A stretch of DNA of 22,959 nt, taken from assembly GCA_964352905.1 (NCBI GenBank), contig CAYGTS010000026.1, positions 1-22,959 of the forward strand, read 5' to 3'. This stretch comes from CAYGTS01 sp964352905 (GTDB lineage: Bacteria; Pseudomonadota; Gammaproteobacteria; JAHCLG01). A program made the position numbers and the translations under genes. The notes below the pieces were generated by a model. That model did not search any database. It worked only from the letters and a program-made list of their open reading frames with translations, and was not told the origin of the DNA. Positions 15,783-22,959 of this stretch are shown in pieces. Each line of letters begins with the position of its first letter. Position 1 is the stretch's first letter.

Positions 15783-16541
15783 ATGCCCCCAAGCACTATT
15801 GAAAATCATCTTTGTTATCTTTTACACGATCACGTTAAAAAATTCTGCTTGCCACTGGAAAAAAATGGCATTCTGGGTTTTTTCTATATCCGCCTTTTCT
15901 CGGACGGGAGTTTCATTGATTTGTCCAACCAACTAGAATGGACAAGATTTTTTCTTGATAAGTATCTCTCTGGCCAATATAGCCTTACAGATGTTAAAAA
16001 TCATATGATGATGAATAATGAAAAAAGACTCTGGTCTTTTGATAAAGAGAATATTATTTGGCAAGAAGGCTTAGAGCACTATGATTTTGGTAATGGCATC
16101 TCTATTTGTCAACAATGTGAAGATTATAGAGAAATTGTTGCTTTTTATTCGGGTGGTGACAATGAGAAAATCAATCAATTTTATATTAACCATCTAGAAT
16201 ACTTAATGAGATTTATTCATTTTTTCAAGCAAACTTTTGAAGAAGATCTTAATAAAGGATATCGGAGGAAAAATTTTTTATACACTCCGCAGCAATATTT
16301 AAACGATAATGAACAATTATCAGCCTCCTTGCCTTGCTTATCTTTTTCTACAGATCTGTCTAAGCGAGAGCTGGTTTGCGTAAAGTTGCGTGCAAAGGGG
16401 AAAACAATGAAAGAAATTGGAAAAATGCTGTTTATCTCGCCACGTACGGTTGAGACGCATCTCCATAACTCTATGCGAAAATTGCATTGTAAAAATAGCG
16501 TTGAGCTAATTTCTATGGCGAAAAATTTATACAATCTATAA
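15783..16541 (+). CDS. LuxR-type transcriptional regulator
   Basis: 252 residues. The C-terminus (192-252) is a LuxR/GerE helix-turn-helix: LSKRELVCVKLRAKGKTMKEI leads into ISPRTVETHLHNSMRKL, with the hallmark recognition helix TVETH. The N-terminal 170 residues have no family I can name; they are mixed polar/aromatic without membrane segments and could be a ligand-sensing domain, but neither a response-regulator receiver pattern nor the typical acyl-homoserine-lactone binding residues are evident. AGGA lies nine bases before the ATG. Placed immediately upstream of the large TIR-ankyrin gene on the same strand, it is a reasonable candidate to control the accessory block. Confidence 0.88.
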   Translation: MPPSTIENHLCYLLHDHVKKFCLPLEKNGILGFFYIRLFSDGSFIDLSNQLEWTRFFLDKYLSGQYSLTDVKNHMMMNNEKRLWSFDKENIIWQEGLEHYDFGNGISICQQCEDYREIVAFYSGGDNEKINQFYINHLEYLMRFIHFFKQTFEEDLNKGYRRKNFLYTPQQYLNDNEQLSASLPCLSFSTDLSKRELVCVKLRAKGKTMKEIGKMLFISPRTVETHLHNSMRKLHCKNSVELISMAKNLYNL

Positions 16542-16547
16542 AACAGG

Positions 16548-16579
16548 GTAACGATTCGCTATCTTTGGTGAATCGTTAC
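16548..16579. promoter_or_regulatory. Perfect 10-bp inverted repeat upstream of the TIR-ankyrin gene
   Basis: GTAACGATTC (16548-16557) and GAATCGTTAC (16570-16579), 12-base centre. It could be an attenuating terminator for the regulator gene, but no T-run follows directly. It could instead be an operator: its centre is about 70 bases upstream of a start predicted from TAGAAT at 16623-16628. The arm also resembles the R1 end GTAACTATTC. Confidence 0.5.
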
Positions 16580-16663
16580 AAAAATACGTGATTTCCCTGA
16601 TCTTTTTTTTGAAAGGGCAGGGTAGAATGGCGGAAATTTTTTTCTATACAAGGAGTTCCCGTC

Positions 16664-19600
16664 ATGATCTCACGACGAGAAAAACAACGCCTATTTATGT
16701 TAAATATAGGAAGTATTGCTTTTCCTGCGATTATACAAATGCCAACCGCCTCTTCTAGTCATGATGCGAATAAATCACAGAGGGTCCAATTTCAAGAGGC
16801 CAGAGGGAAAGAAAGGGTTTTTAACTTGCTTAAGCAGAATAATGCTCAAGCAGTAGCAAAATTAGGTTTATTTCCTCATCCAAACTCTAAACGTTCATAT
16901 AGAATAGCCGATATTGGTGGAGGAGAAGGGCTATTTATTACCAAATACCTTCGTCCTTTTTTACCTAATAAGCTTGTTGTTAACCTTTGCGAACCCAGCA
17001 AACTTTCTGAAGAATATTTGGCAGCAATTGCCCAAGATCCTTCTATCACTAAAGGAGAGATTAGTCGTGAATATTTTGAATCGCCACGATATCTCTTACC
17101 GGAAGGAAATGACATCGTCTTATTTTCGCATTCACTTTACTATAATGCCTATCAAACGCCACAGTCTCTTGGTTGGTCTAATCATAGCGGTGATTGGCGT
17201 ACGCATCTGTTTACAAAAGTATTCAATAGTTTGCAAGAAGATGGTGCCATGGTGGTTATTTTAAAATATAATTGCTCTACCGGAATCGCAAAATACGGCG
17301 ATCCCAACCAGTCTATTGTGAATTTGCATGAATTAGAAGAAAAAGAAATATATCCTCTTTTAACTGAAATGGCGCGTGAGAAGAATCAGCCACTCCCACC
17401 GAATAATTATACAGTTACTGCCGCATTATTTGATGAAGCAATAGAAGCCTATAACCAAAAAAGTGGTCAAGCACTGACGATTCACCGTTCGCCAGCAGTA
17501 ATAACCGCTATTGATTTAGGCCCTGTTAATTTTGAGGAATCTGAAGAAGTACAAGAAATACTTAATCTATATACGCGTAATCAGTATGCTAAGATGAATC
17601 TTGAACAAAAAGAGCATTTCTTGAGTTTCATACGAGAAAATTGCCGGCGACAAGAGGATGGACATTATCTTATCACTCATGTTGATCGGGTATTTGCTGT
17701 TAAGAAAAGACATACTGCCAAATTAGGCAAGCTAGAAAGCATCGTGCCTACTGAGTTTCAGTCGAGCTATTATCACCATTTGACCAAAGAGATTGGGACA
17801 ACAATTGATCGTTACATTAGAAGAAGCAGGCAAAATAATTTGTCTCTACTAAAAGAAGATAAAGTACTATTAAACAAGATCACTGCGACGGTGGAGGATC
17901 TCCATGCTAATCGTACAACGATTATGAGTATTCAAACAAGACTTAAAGCGTACTGTCAAGCGATAGAAAGCAGCACTAAATATAGTGAGTTACTTCAGTT
18001 AAAAACAAGCCTACAGCAATTAATTCTGTTTTTAGAAAAGCCAGAACGTGCCGCTTCTTATTCTAGTATGGAGCGTCTTCGTGAAGAGCAACAATTTTGG
18101 CAAACATCGTTAAATGCAGAAAATTTAAAGCATAAATTAATCGAATCTAAGCGTTTTGCCAAAGAAAGAGGCTATTTTCACGGCCTTAACCCGCATGGTG
18201 TTTTTATTTGTTATGCATGGATAGAACCTAAAAATCGAAAAATGGAAGCATGGATACAATCTTTTTTAAGTGACTTAGCGATACATTTGCAAAAAGCAGG
18301 GATTCCTGTCATGTTAGACATCTTAAATCCAGGAACACAAAATATACGTGAATACATGCGTAACAAAATCGCTAGTGCTCGAGTGGTTATTATTATGGGA
18401 ACGTCCTCTCTGAAAGAAAAAGAAAGAATTGGACGCTCTAATGTTGCTTATGAATTAAATTATGCAACATTTAGTTCTAACGATTATCGTAAATATGGGT
18501 TCAATGAGCTTCGTATTATCCCAGTAACCTTGCAAGGACCTGGTAGTGAAACGATGCTACCAGCGATCCATGAAGGCTTTGGTAATATCGAAGATGCACG
18601 CAGTAAAAATTATCTTAGTCTCTTAGAAACCTTAATTGCTAAAATTTATGATTTAGGTGGATCTGATTCTAGTGATTTTCTTGAGTATCAAAATATTTGG
18701 TGCAACCATTCTCCTTTCTTTAAGCAAGAAATCACTCACTATGACGCAATTGATGATAATAGCTTTAATATCCTTCTATATTTGTTGGGTTATTATCAAT
18801 CTACGATGTGTAAGAAAAAATTTCTTATCACTCAATCCTCAATTAAGCAACTCCTGGAAAGAACAAATAGTATTAGAGAAAAAATAAGTGAAATTATAAA
18901 AAAAATGACCTCTGAAAATCCAGAAAAAAATGAAAGATTTAATTATTTATTAAATATTTCTGGCAAGAATACTAGCTTACTCCATCTTGCTGTGTTAACA
19001 GGGCAAGCTAAGAAAGATTTGCAGAAACTATTAGGATTGCTGCCTCTTGACCCGAATACCTGGGATGGCCAAGGCTATAGCCCTTTGCATGTGGCGGCGA
19101 GGATAGGTGATCTAGATATAGTCAAATTGCTATGTAATGATCCTAGAATTAAAAAAGATATTGCTAGTGCTAATGGGAGTACGCCACTATATGAAGCAGC
19201 CGCGATGGGACATAAATCAATAGTGGAATATCTCCATCAGCAAGGAGCTAAGCTAGATACTGTTACTAAAGAAGGTACATGGACCCCTTTAAGCGTTGCT
19301 GCACGATTTGGTCGCCAAGAGGTTGTAACCTATTTATTAGAAAAAAAGGATTCGATTGTTCTATCTCTTGCTCAAACTAATAAATGGAAGGAGAATCCTT
19401 TGATTTGTGCTTGCGCGCATAATCATATAGAAGTTGTGAAGAAATTAGTTTCCTCATTTCAAGAAAAGATTTTGGATCAAGACTGTGAAGGATATACAGC
19501 CATGCATCATGCGATCAGGCAGCATAATATCGAGATGCTGGCTTTATTACTAAAAAGTATTCTAGTGCCTGATGTAGATAAGGAAAAAAGATCGTTAAAA

Positions 19601-20530
19601 GAATTATTAAATAGTTTATCAATAGAGGAAAAGAAACGATTAAAGGACCTGATGAAGTTAACTTGCCGGCGAGGGAATACGCTTTTGCATTTAGCTGCGC
19701 AAGAAGAAGATCTTGATATGGTTGAAATGCTCTCTGACATTTGTATAAAAAGTGAATTAACAGCCAATGAAATAGAACATAATAATGCTGGACTGATGCT
19801 TGAAGAGCTCTCTAAAAACCCTAAAATTAAAGCTTGTTTTCTAAGGATCAGCAAGACTGCAAGAAAAATAGAAGATTTGTCTAATGTCGCCTCTGATAGA
19901 AAAGAGCAATTAGAACAATTACCTAGAAATCCTATCGAGTATCATGACCGTTACCACGAGTTACATACACTTGAGCAAAAAACAGGAGGAACCTTACTTA
20001 CTTTAGCTGCTTCTTTAGGACATAGCGAACAAGTGCAAACATTATTAGATTATGATTTTGATATTAATGCCAAGGATGATGAAGGTCGCACTGCCTTGAT
20101 CATTGCCGTTGAAAATGGCTACCGAGAAACAGTCAAAGTACTCATCGAACGGCGAGCGAGTATCAACCAGCAAGATAATGAAGGTAATTCAGCTCTGCAT
20201 ATTGCTGTTCGGCGCCGAGCTCTTGAAATGGTCCGATTATTAACGGCATCCCATGCGGTTGATTATACGCTAAAGGAAAAAAAACTAGGAGAAACCGTAC
20301 TGCATTTAGCTGCTTCAAGTAATGATATTGAACTGGTCAATCTTATTCTACAACAATGCGATGAGAGATGTTTGTTTGTGACCAGTCGCTATAATAGAAC
20401 AGCGTTAGATTACGCGTCAGATTCAGTGATTAAAGAGGTGATCAGATCTCAGATGCTGGATAGTATTAATCTCAAGTTGATCCCATCATTTACTGCAGAA
20501 CCTATTATGCCGATGAAACCAAAAATGTAA
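16664..20530 (+). CDS. Methyltransferase-like / TIR-SEFIR-like / ankyrin-repeat multidomain protein
   Basis: 1288 residues. AAGGAG sits eight bases before the ATG. Domains in order: (1) SAM-dependent methyltransferase-like fold, about 75-260, with DIGGGEG (83-89, fitting DxGxGxG), acidic Glu110 in NLCEPS, and a later strand EDGAMVVILK; (2) helical, coiled-coil-prone region, about 300-510; (3) TIR/SEFIR-like domain, about 512-665, starting GVFICYAW, with GIPVMLDI, RVVIIMGTSS and VAYELNYA, where Glu597 is at the position expected for a TIR NADase glutamate; (4) ankyrin repeats in at least three blocks (about 768-960, 1004-1030, 1110-1270) with motifs such as GYSPLHVAARIGDLDIVKLL. No signal peptide is clear. 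Known family roles: TIR domains hydrolyse NAD+ or mediate signalling; ankyrin repeats bind proteins and are common in effectors of intracellular bacteria. An effector role is inference; a defence sensor is the alternative. Confidence 0.85.
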   Translation: MISRREKQRLFMLNIGSIAFPAIIQMPTASSSHDANKSQRVQFQEARGKERVFNLLKQNNAQAVAKLGLFPHPNSKRSYRIADIGGGEGLFITKYLRPFLPNKLVVNLCEPSKLSEEYLAAIAQDPSITKGEISREYFESPRYLLPEGNDIVLFSHSLYYNAYQTPQSLGWSNHSGDWRTHLFTKVFNSLQEDGAMVVILKYNCSTGIAKYGDPNQSIVNLHELEEKEIYPLLTEMAREKNQPLPPNNYTVTAALFDEAIEAYNQKSGQALTIHRSPAVITAIDLGPVNFEESEEVQEILNLYTRNQYAKMNLEQKEHFLSFIRENCRRQEDGHYLITHVDRVFAVKKRHTAKLGKLESIVPTEFQSSYYHHLTKEIGTTIDRYIRRSRQNNLSLLKEDKVLLNKITATVEDLHANRTTIMSIQTRLKAYCQAIESSTKYSELLQLKTSLQQLILFLEKPERAASYSSMERLREEQQFWQTSLNAENLKHKLIESKRFAKERGYFHGLNPHGVFICYAWIEPKNRKMEAWIQSFLSDLAIHLQKAGIPVMLDILNPGTQNIREYMRNKIASARVVIIMGTSSLKEKERIGRSNVAYELNYATFSSNDYRKYGFNELRIIPVTLQGPGSETMLPAIHEGFGNIEDARSKNYLSLLETLIAKIYDLGGSDSSDFLEYQNIWCNHSPFFKQEITHYDAIDDNSFNILLYLLGYYQSTMCKKKFLITQSSIKQLLERTNSIREKISEIIKKMTSENPEKNERFNYLLNISGKNTSLLHLAVLTGQAKKDLQKLLGLLPLDPNTWDGQGYSPLHVAARIGDLDIVKLLCNDPRIKKDIASANGSTPLYEAAAMGHKSIVEYLHQQGAKLDTVTKEGTWTPLSVAARFGRQEVVTYLLEKKDSIVLSLAQTNKWKENPLICACAHNHIEVVKKLVSSFQEKILDQDCEGYTAMHHAIRQHNIEMLALLLKSILVPDVDKEKRSLKELLNSLSIEEKKRLKDLMKLTCRRGNTLLHLAAQEEDLDMVEMLSDICIKSELTANEIEHNNAGLMLEELSKNPKIKACFLRISKTARKIEDLSNVASDRKEQLEQLPRNPIEYHDRYHELHTLEQKTGGTLLTLAASLGHSEQVQTLLDYDFDINAKDDEGRTALIIAVENGYRETVKVLIERRASINQQDNEGNSALHIAVRRRALEMVRLLTASHAVDYTLKEKKLGETVLHLAASSNDIELVNLILQQCDERCLFVTSRYNRTALDYASDSVIKEVIRSQMLDSINLKLIPSFTAEPIMPMKPKM

Positions 20531-20575
20531 CCATTATAAATGTTGATGATAAATGTTATTTTCGGAGGAACTATT

Positions 20576-21340
20576 ATGTACCCATTTGCAAAGGCAATAC
20601 ATGCAAAGGTTCGAAGCACTGCTGCATTTTTGAGAAAGGCAGAGTTACTGATCGCTATGCGAGAAAAGCAAATTGATCCACCTGTTTTTTTTCAAATTAT
20701 TCGGCAACGTGTTGCTATCGGCGGATATTTTCAATCATTACTGGCTGATGCGATGCAAAAAGCGGGATTGGTTAAGGCTTGGGCCACAGAACGAGCGTTG
20801 AAAAAAAATCTTTATGATGAAAAAGGCATAAACTCAGAAGGAAAAGTCGATATTTCTCTTTCACATGACACTTGGCGGAAAGATTTTTTAGTGTCTTTAG
20901 AATGTCTTGGTTATGATCCTAATGCAAAGATGGTACCAGATGTAACTGAGGCGTATAAAAGAAAAATTCACGAGATGATGAATGAATCCTTATTTATTTT
21001 GATTGGAGCCATACTAGCCGCTGAATATTGTATTCCGATTGAATGTCGAGCGATTCAGATCATCAGAAATTCGTTATTTCATGATTTTTTCCTCAAACAA
21101 ATAACAGACTCAGATGATCTCATTCAAGAAAAAGAGAGGCGGTGTCGTTATATCGATGATCATATCATACACGATTCAAAAGAACATTATCCTGATTTAC
21201 TCAATTCTATCAATGAGTTTGAGGGAAAAGACTCACAAAATACCGTTGAAAAAATCTGTAAAGGTATTGATTTTTGGGTTGATGCTCGTTTATTTTTCTG
21301 GCAATCTTTATATCAGAATGTAAAGCAATCAGTGAATTAA
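20576..21340 (+). CDS. Heme-oxygenase-like (DUF3050-like) putative diiron protein
   Basis: 254 residues from the ATG at 20576, chosen because GGAGG (20564-20568) precedes it; an upstream ATG at 20540 is less likely. It is all-helical by appearance. The segment around residues 140-160 (ILAAEYCIPI, Glu150) and YIDDHIIHDSKEHYPDL (192-208) resemble the GxExxIP and YxxxHIxxDxxxHxP patterns I associate with DUF3050 and related heme-oxygenase-like proteins. Candidate metal ligands are Glu150, His196, Asp200 and His204. The superfamily includes non-heme diiron oxygenases such as chlamydial CADD. It follows the TIR-ankyrin gene by 45 bases without a visible terminator, so they may be cotranscribed. 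Function and substrate are unknown. Confidence 0.7.
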   Translation: MYPFAKAIHAKVRSTAAFLRKAELLIAMREKQIDPPVFFQIIRQRVAIGGYFQSLLADAMQKAGLVKAWATERALKKNLYDEKGINSEGKVDISLSHDTWRKDFLVSLECLGYDPNAKMVPDVTEAYKRKIHEMMNESLFILIGAILAAEYCIPIECRAIQIIRNSLFHDFFLKQITDSDDLIQEKERRCRYIDDHIIHDSKEHYPDLLNSINEFEGKDSQNTVEKICKGIDFWVDARLFFWQSLYQNVKQSVN

Positions 21341-21389
21341 AAAAAACAATAGAAGTAAAAAAAAATCCATACCCATTGCGTATTCCAGT

Positions 21390-21423
21390 GATGTTGGACA
21401 GCTGTTACCAGGATGATGGACAG
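21390..21423. repeat. Short direct repeat pair
   Basis: GATGTTGGACAG (21390-21401) and GATGATGGACAG (21412-21423) differ by one base and are spaced ten bases apart. They might be remnants of an insertion-sequence end or a binding site. This lies in the 475-bp gap 21341-21815, which otherwise holds an R1 copy and promoter-like sequence but no gene. Confidence 0.3.
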
Positions 21424-21442
21424 TGCTCAAAAAATAAGTTTT

Positions 21443-21561
21443 GTAACTATTCACCCTGTAGATGGGAACGCCCTGATCCACGCTTATCAAGAGGACTGGC
21501 GTTTTTATCACCAAATCTGAACGTTCTTGGTAAACAACAAGCTAAAGGGGCGAGCAGTTAC
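21443..21561 (+). repeat. R1 family MITE-like element, short form lacking the internal hairpin
   Basis: It begins with GTAACTATTCACCCTGTAGA and carries the same CTGATCC...GAGGACTGGCG module as the copy at 15161, then jumps to the right-hand core CCAAATCTGAACGTTCT. The hairpin arms and loop are absent. The right end is diverged, finishing in GCAGTTAC, and no 8-bp duplication is visible. An older copy, or one altered by recombination. Confidence 0.8.
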
Positions 21562-21652
21562 GTTGCGCTTTAATATGGCTTTCCCATGCTAATTGTGTTG
21601 ATGGATTTTTTGATAATGACATTGGGGTGCTCCGCTATTTTAAAATCATAAC

Positions 21653-21682
21653 TTGAGCGATTTTTTAATTGATTAATAGTAT
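21653..21682 (+). promoter_or_regulatory. Candidate sigma-70 promoter upstream of the carrier-like gene
   Basis: TTGAGC (21653-21658) and TAGTAT (21677-21682), 18-bp spacer, each four of six consensus matches. It would give a leader of about 125 nt containing TACGTAATTTCCCTGAT (21719-21735), a motif shared with the region before the TIR-ankyrin gene. Confidence 0.3.
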
Positions 21683-21815
21683 GCGGTTCGTGAAGCGCTT
21701 ACTTCTGTTAATGGGTTCTACGTAATTTCCCTGATGGTGATCCACCGGATAGGATTACTGATTGAAATTCATAAAAATAGTCACTCCCTCTTATGACAAA
21801 TGTGGAGAATGACAA

Positions 21816-22814
21816 ATGCCTCAAAATAGTAATTCTAGCAAAAGTGAAGATAAAATAAGATTGATCCTGCGATCGATTGCCAATAATGGTGTGGTAACGC
21901 TAGGATTGGCCCCTTTTATTAATCCATTTTTTCAAGCCTCTGTGATGGCTTGTAAAGAAGGTGGTAATGCAAGAGCCATCGTGAATAAAATGTACCAAGG
22001 ATCAGCTAATGAAGTGACTTTTTCTAAAACCCTGGTTAAACCGAATAGTTATAGTGCTATTTTAATGAGAGGTATTGATGCGCATTTATCGAAAGAATTT
22101 ATGCGTAATGCCACAAAAGGACCTGGTCTTTATCTCTATCGGCCTTATTTAGAAGAGAAATATAATTCACCAGGGAAAGTCACGATCATTTATTCTGGTG
22201 TAATGTCAGTCGGTGAAATGATAATTAATCCGGTTGATACTTGGCGAGTTGTGCGTCAAGGACAATCAAAGATGAATATTGGTTTTTCATCCTTGTATGC
22301 AGGCTCACTAGGTAATGGTGTTCGCCAATTTTTAACCTGGTCTGGTTTTACCTATTGTGATCAAAGAATGGGGCATTATTTGAGTGCGCAAGGATTCGAC
22401 CCATTGTCTTACACAAATGCTGCATTGAAAGCAATCCCCACTGGCTTTGCTTTTACTGCTGCTTCTTATCCTGTTGAGCGCGTCAAAAACGAATTACAGT
22501 TAAATTATAGTCGTGATTATAAAGATCTAGTATTTGGTTCACGTTACCAAGCAGCCTGTAAAAAAGTTGTTGGAGAAACCAATAATCCTGGAAAAATATT
22601 TAGTCAAATATATCGTGGTGCTTTTTTTAAAGCTTGTGGTAATTCAGTGCTTTCGTTTGGTGCTAGTGTGGTTGTGTGCTATGGTAAGCGTAGAAACCTT
22701 TCTCAGGCCGCGCTCAATGAAGAAAAAGACGATGAGAATAAGCTTTCTTCTAAAGCAGAACAATACTTTGAGACTTATGCCGAAGTTGTTAAAAAAATGC
22801 CTCCTCCGGGTTAA
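21816..22814 (+). CDS. Mitochondrial carrier family-like protein
   Basis: 332 residues; GGAG eight bases before the ATG. Three repeats of the mitochondrial carrier signature PxD/ExxK/RxK/R can be traced: a degenerate one at NPFFQAS (Pro37), NPVDTWRVVR (Pro139, Asp141, Arg144, Arg147) and YPVERVKNELQ (Pro219, Glu221, Lys224, Gln228). Each is followed downstream by the even-helix pattern: LMRGIDAHLSKEFMRNA, LYAGSLGNGVRQ and IYRGAFFKACGNS. These carriers exchange nucleotides and metabolites in eukaryotic organelles. In bacteria they are rare; Legionella pneumophila LncP is a translocated effector of this family. The C-terminus (NEEKDDENK and after) is Glu/Asp-rich, as in many Dot/Icm substrates. 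Delivery to host mitochondria is inference. Confidence 0.8.
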   Translation: MPQNSNSSKSEDKIRLILRSIANNGVVTLGLAPFINPFFQASVMACKEGGNARAIVNKMYQGSANEVTFSKTLVKPNSYSAILMRGIDAHLSKEFMRNATKGPGLYLYRPYLEEKYNSPGKVTIIYSGVMSVGEMIINPVDTWRVVRQGQSKMNIGFSSLYAGSLGNGVRQFLTWSGFTYCDQRMGHYLSAQGFDPLSYTNAALKAIPTGFAFTAASYPVERVKNELQLNYSRDYKDLVFGSRYQAACKKVVGETNNPGKIFSQIYRGAFFKACGNSVLSFGASVVVCYGKRRNLSQAALNEEKDDENKLSSKAEQYFETYAEVVKKMPPPG

Positions 22815-22843
22815 GGTCTTTTCTGGAAAGATAATGAAATTTT

Positions 22844-22908
22844 GTAACTATTCAGTAAATTTAATTGTGAATTTACCAAGAACGTTCAGATTTGGCGATA
22901 AAAACGCC
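22844..22908 (-). repeat. R1 family MITE-like element, inverted, interrupted by an R2 copy
   Basis: It starts with the perfect end GTAACTATTCA (22844-22854) and runs in the inverted orientation through AAGAACGTTCAGATTTGG and GATAAAAACGCCAG, matching the reverse complement of the copy at 21443. From 22909 the sequence switches to the R2 end. The remainder of this copy should lie beyond the window. Confidence 0.8.
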
Positions 22909-22959
22909 AGTAATTCCCGGCGAGATGTTGAATAACTCAAGAACGGTCAGATTTGAGGC
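22909..22959 (+). repeat. R2 family MITE-like element, left end, cut by window end
   Basis: AGTAATTCCCGG at 22909-22920, followed by sequence that matches 15493-15531 of the complete R2 copy with two or so differences. It is inserted inside an R1 copy, so R2 moved after R1 at this site. Confidence 0.85.

Noticed and set aside
16548..16579. Inverted repeat GTAACGATTC as a minimal R1 copy
   Set aside because: The ends resemble R1, but there is no core sequence and the flanking 8-mers do not match, so a regulatory palindrome is as likely.
21329..21514. Possible transposase C-terminal remnant on the minus strand
   Set aside because: The peptide resemblance is too short and unspecific; much of the frame is R1 sequence.
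1..22959. CRISPR array, tRNA or rRNA genes
   Set aside because: No regularly spaced short repeats, cloverleaf-like segments with conserved T-loop sequence, or rRNA-like stretches were seen.

Overview
The window looks like chromosome from an AT-rich gammaproteobacterium, probably host-associated and Legionellales-like. This rests on two things: a conserved gammaproteobacterial envelope locus (rpoN, lptBAC, kdsCD, mlaFEDCB, ibaG, murA), and an accessory end that encodes eukaryote-like proteins (ankyrin repeats, a TIR/SEFIR-type domain, a mitochondrial-carrier-like protein). The taxonomic placement is inference; no rRNA or other marker is present.

Layout. Positions 200-5193 (minus strand) carry kdsD-kdsC-lptC-lptA-lptB, tightly packed with overlapping ends, followed by rpoN. 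They cover LPS Kdo synthesis, LPS export and sigma-54. Positions 5344-6701 (plus) carry a two-gene AbiEii/AbiEi-type module with its own terminator, sitting where enterobacteria have yrbG. Positions 7015-11571 (plus) carry mlaF-E-D-C-B, ibaG and murA, i.e. outer-membrane lipid asymmetry and the first committed step of peptidoglycan synthesis. Positions 11821-13807 (minus) hold an MFS transporter of the YcaD type and an unrecognised membrane protein. A MscS-family channel follows at 13883-15157 (plus).

The accessory block, 15.16-22.96 kb, contains a LuxR-type regulator, a 1288-residue protein (SAM methyltransferase-like domain, then TIR/SEFIR-like domain, then ankyrin repeats), a heme-oxygenase-like (DUF3050-like) putative diiron protein and a mitochondrial-carrier-family-like protein. 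I read it as a candidate host-interaction (effector) island with its own regulator.

The most unusual feature is a set of short non-coding mobile elements. Family R1 has 11-bp ends GTAACTATTCA, and two copies have perfect 8-bp target duplications. Family R2 has ends AGYAATTCCCGG and 11-bp target duplications. The two families have different ends but share nearly the same subterminal core, and copies may or may not carry a large internal hairpin. They sit at gene edges (stop codons of rpoN, lptB and mscS; just before the mlaF ribosome binding site), and one R2 copy is inserted inside an R1 copy at the right edge of the window. No transposase is present, so they would be mobilised in trans. No tRNA, rRNA or CRISPR array was seen.
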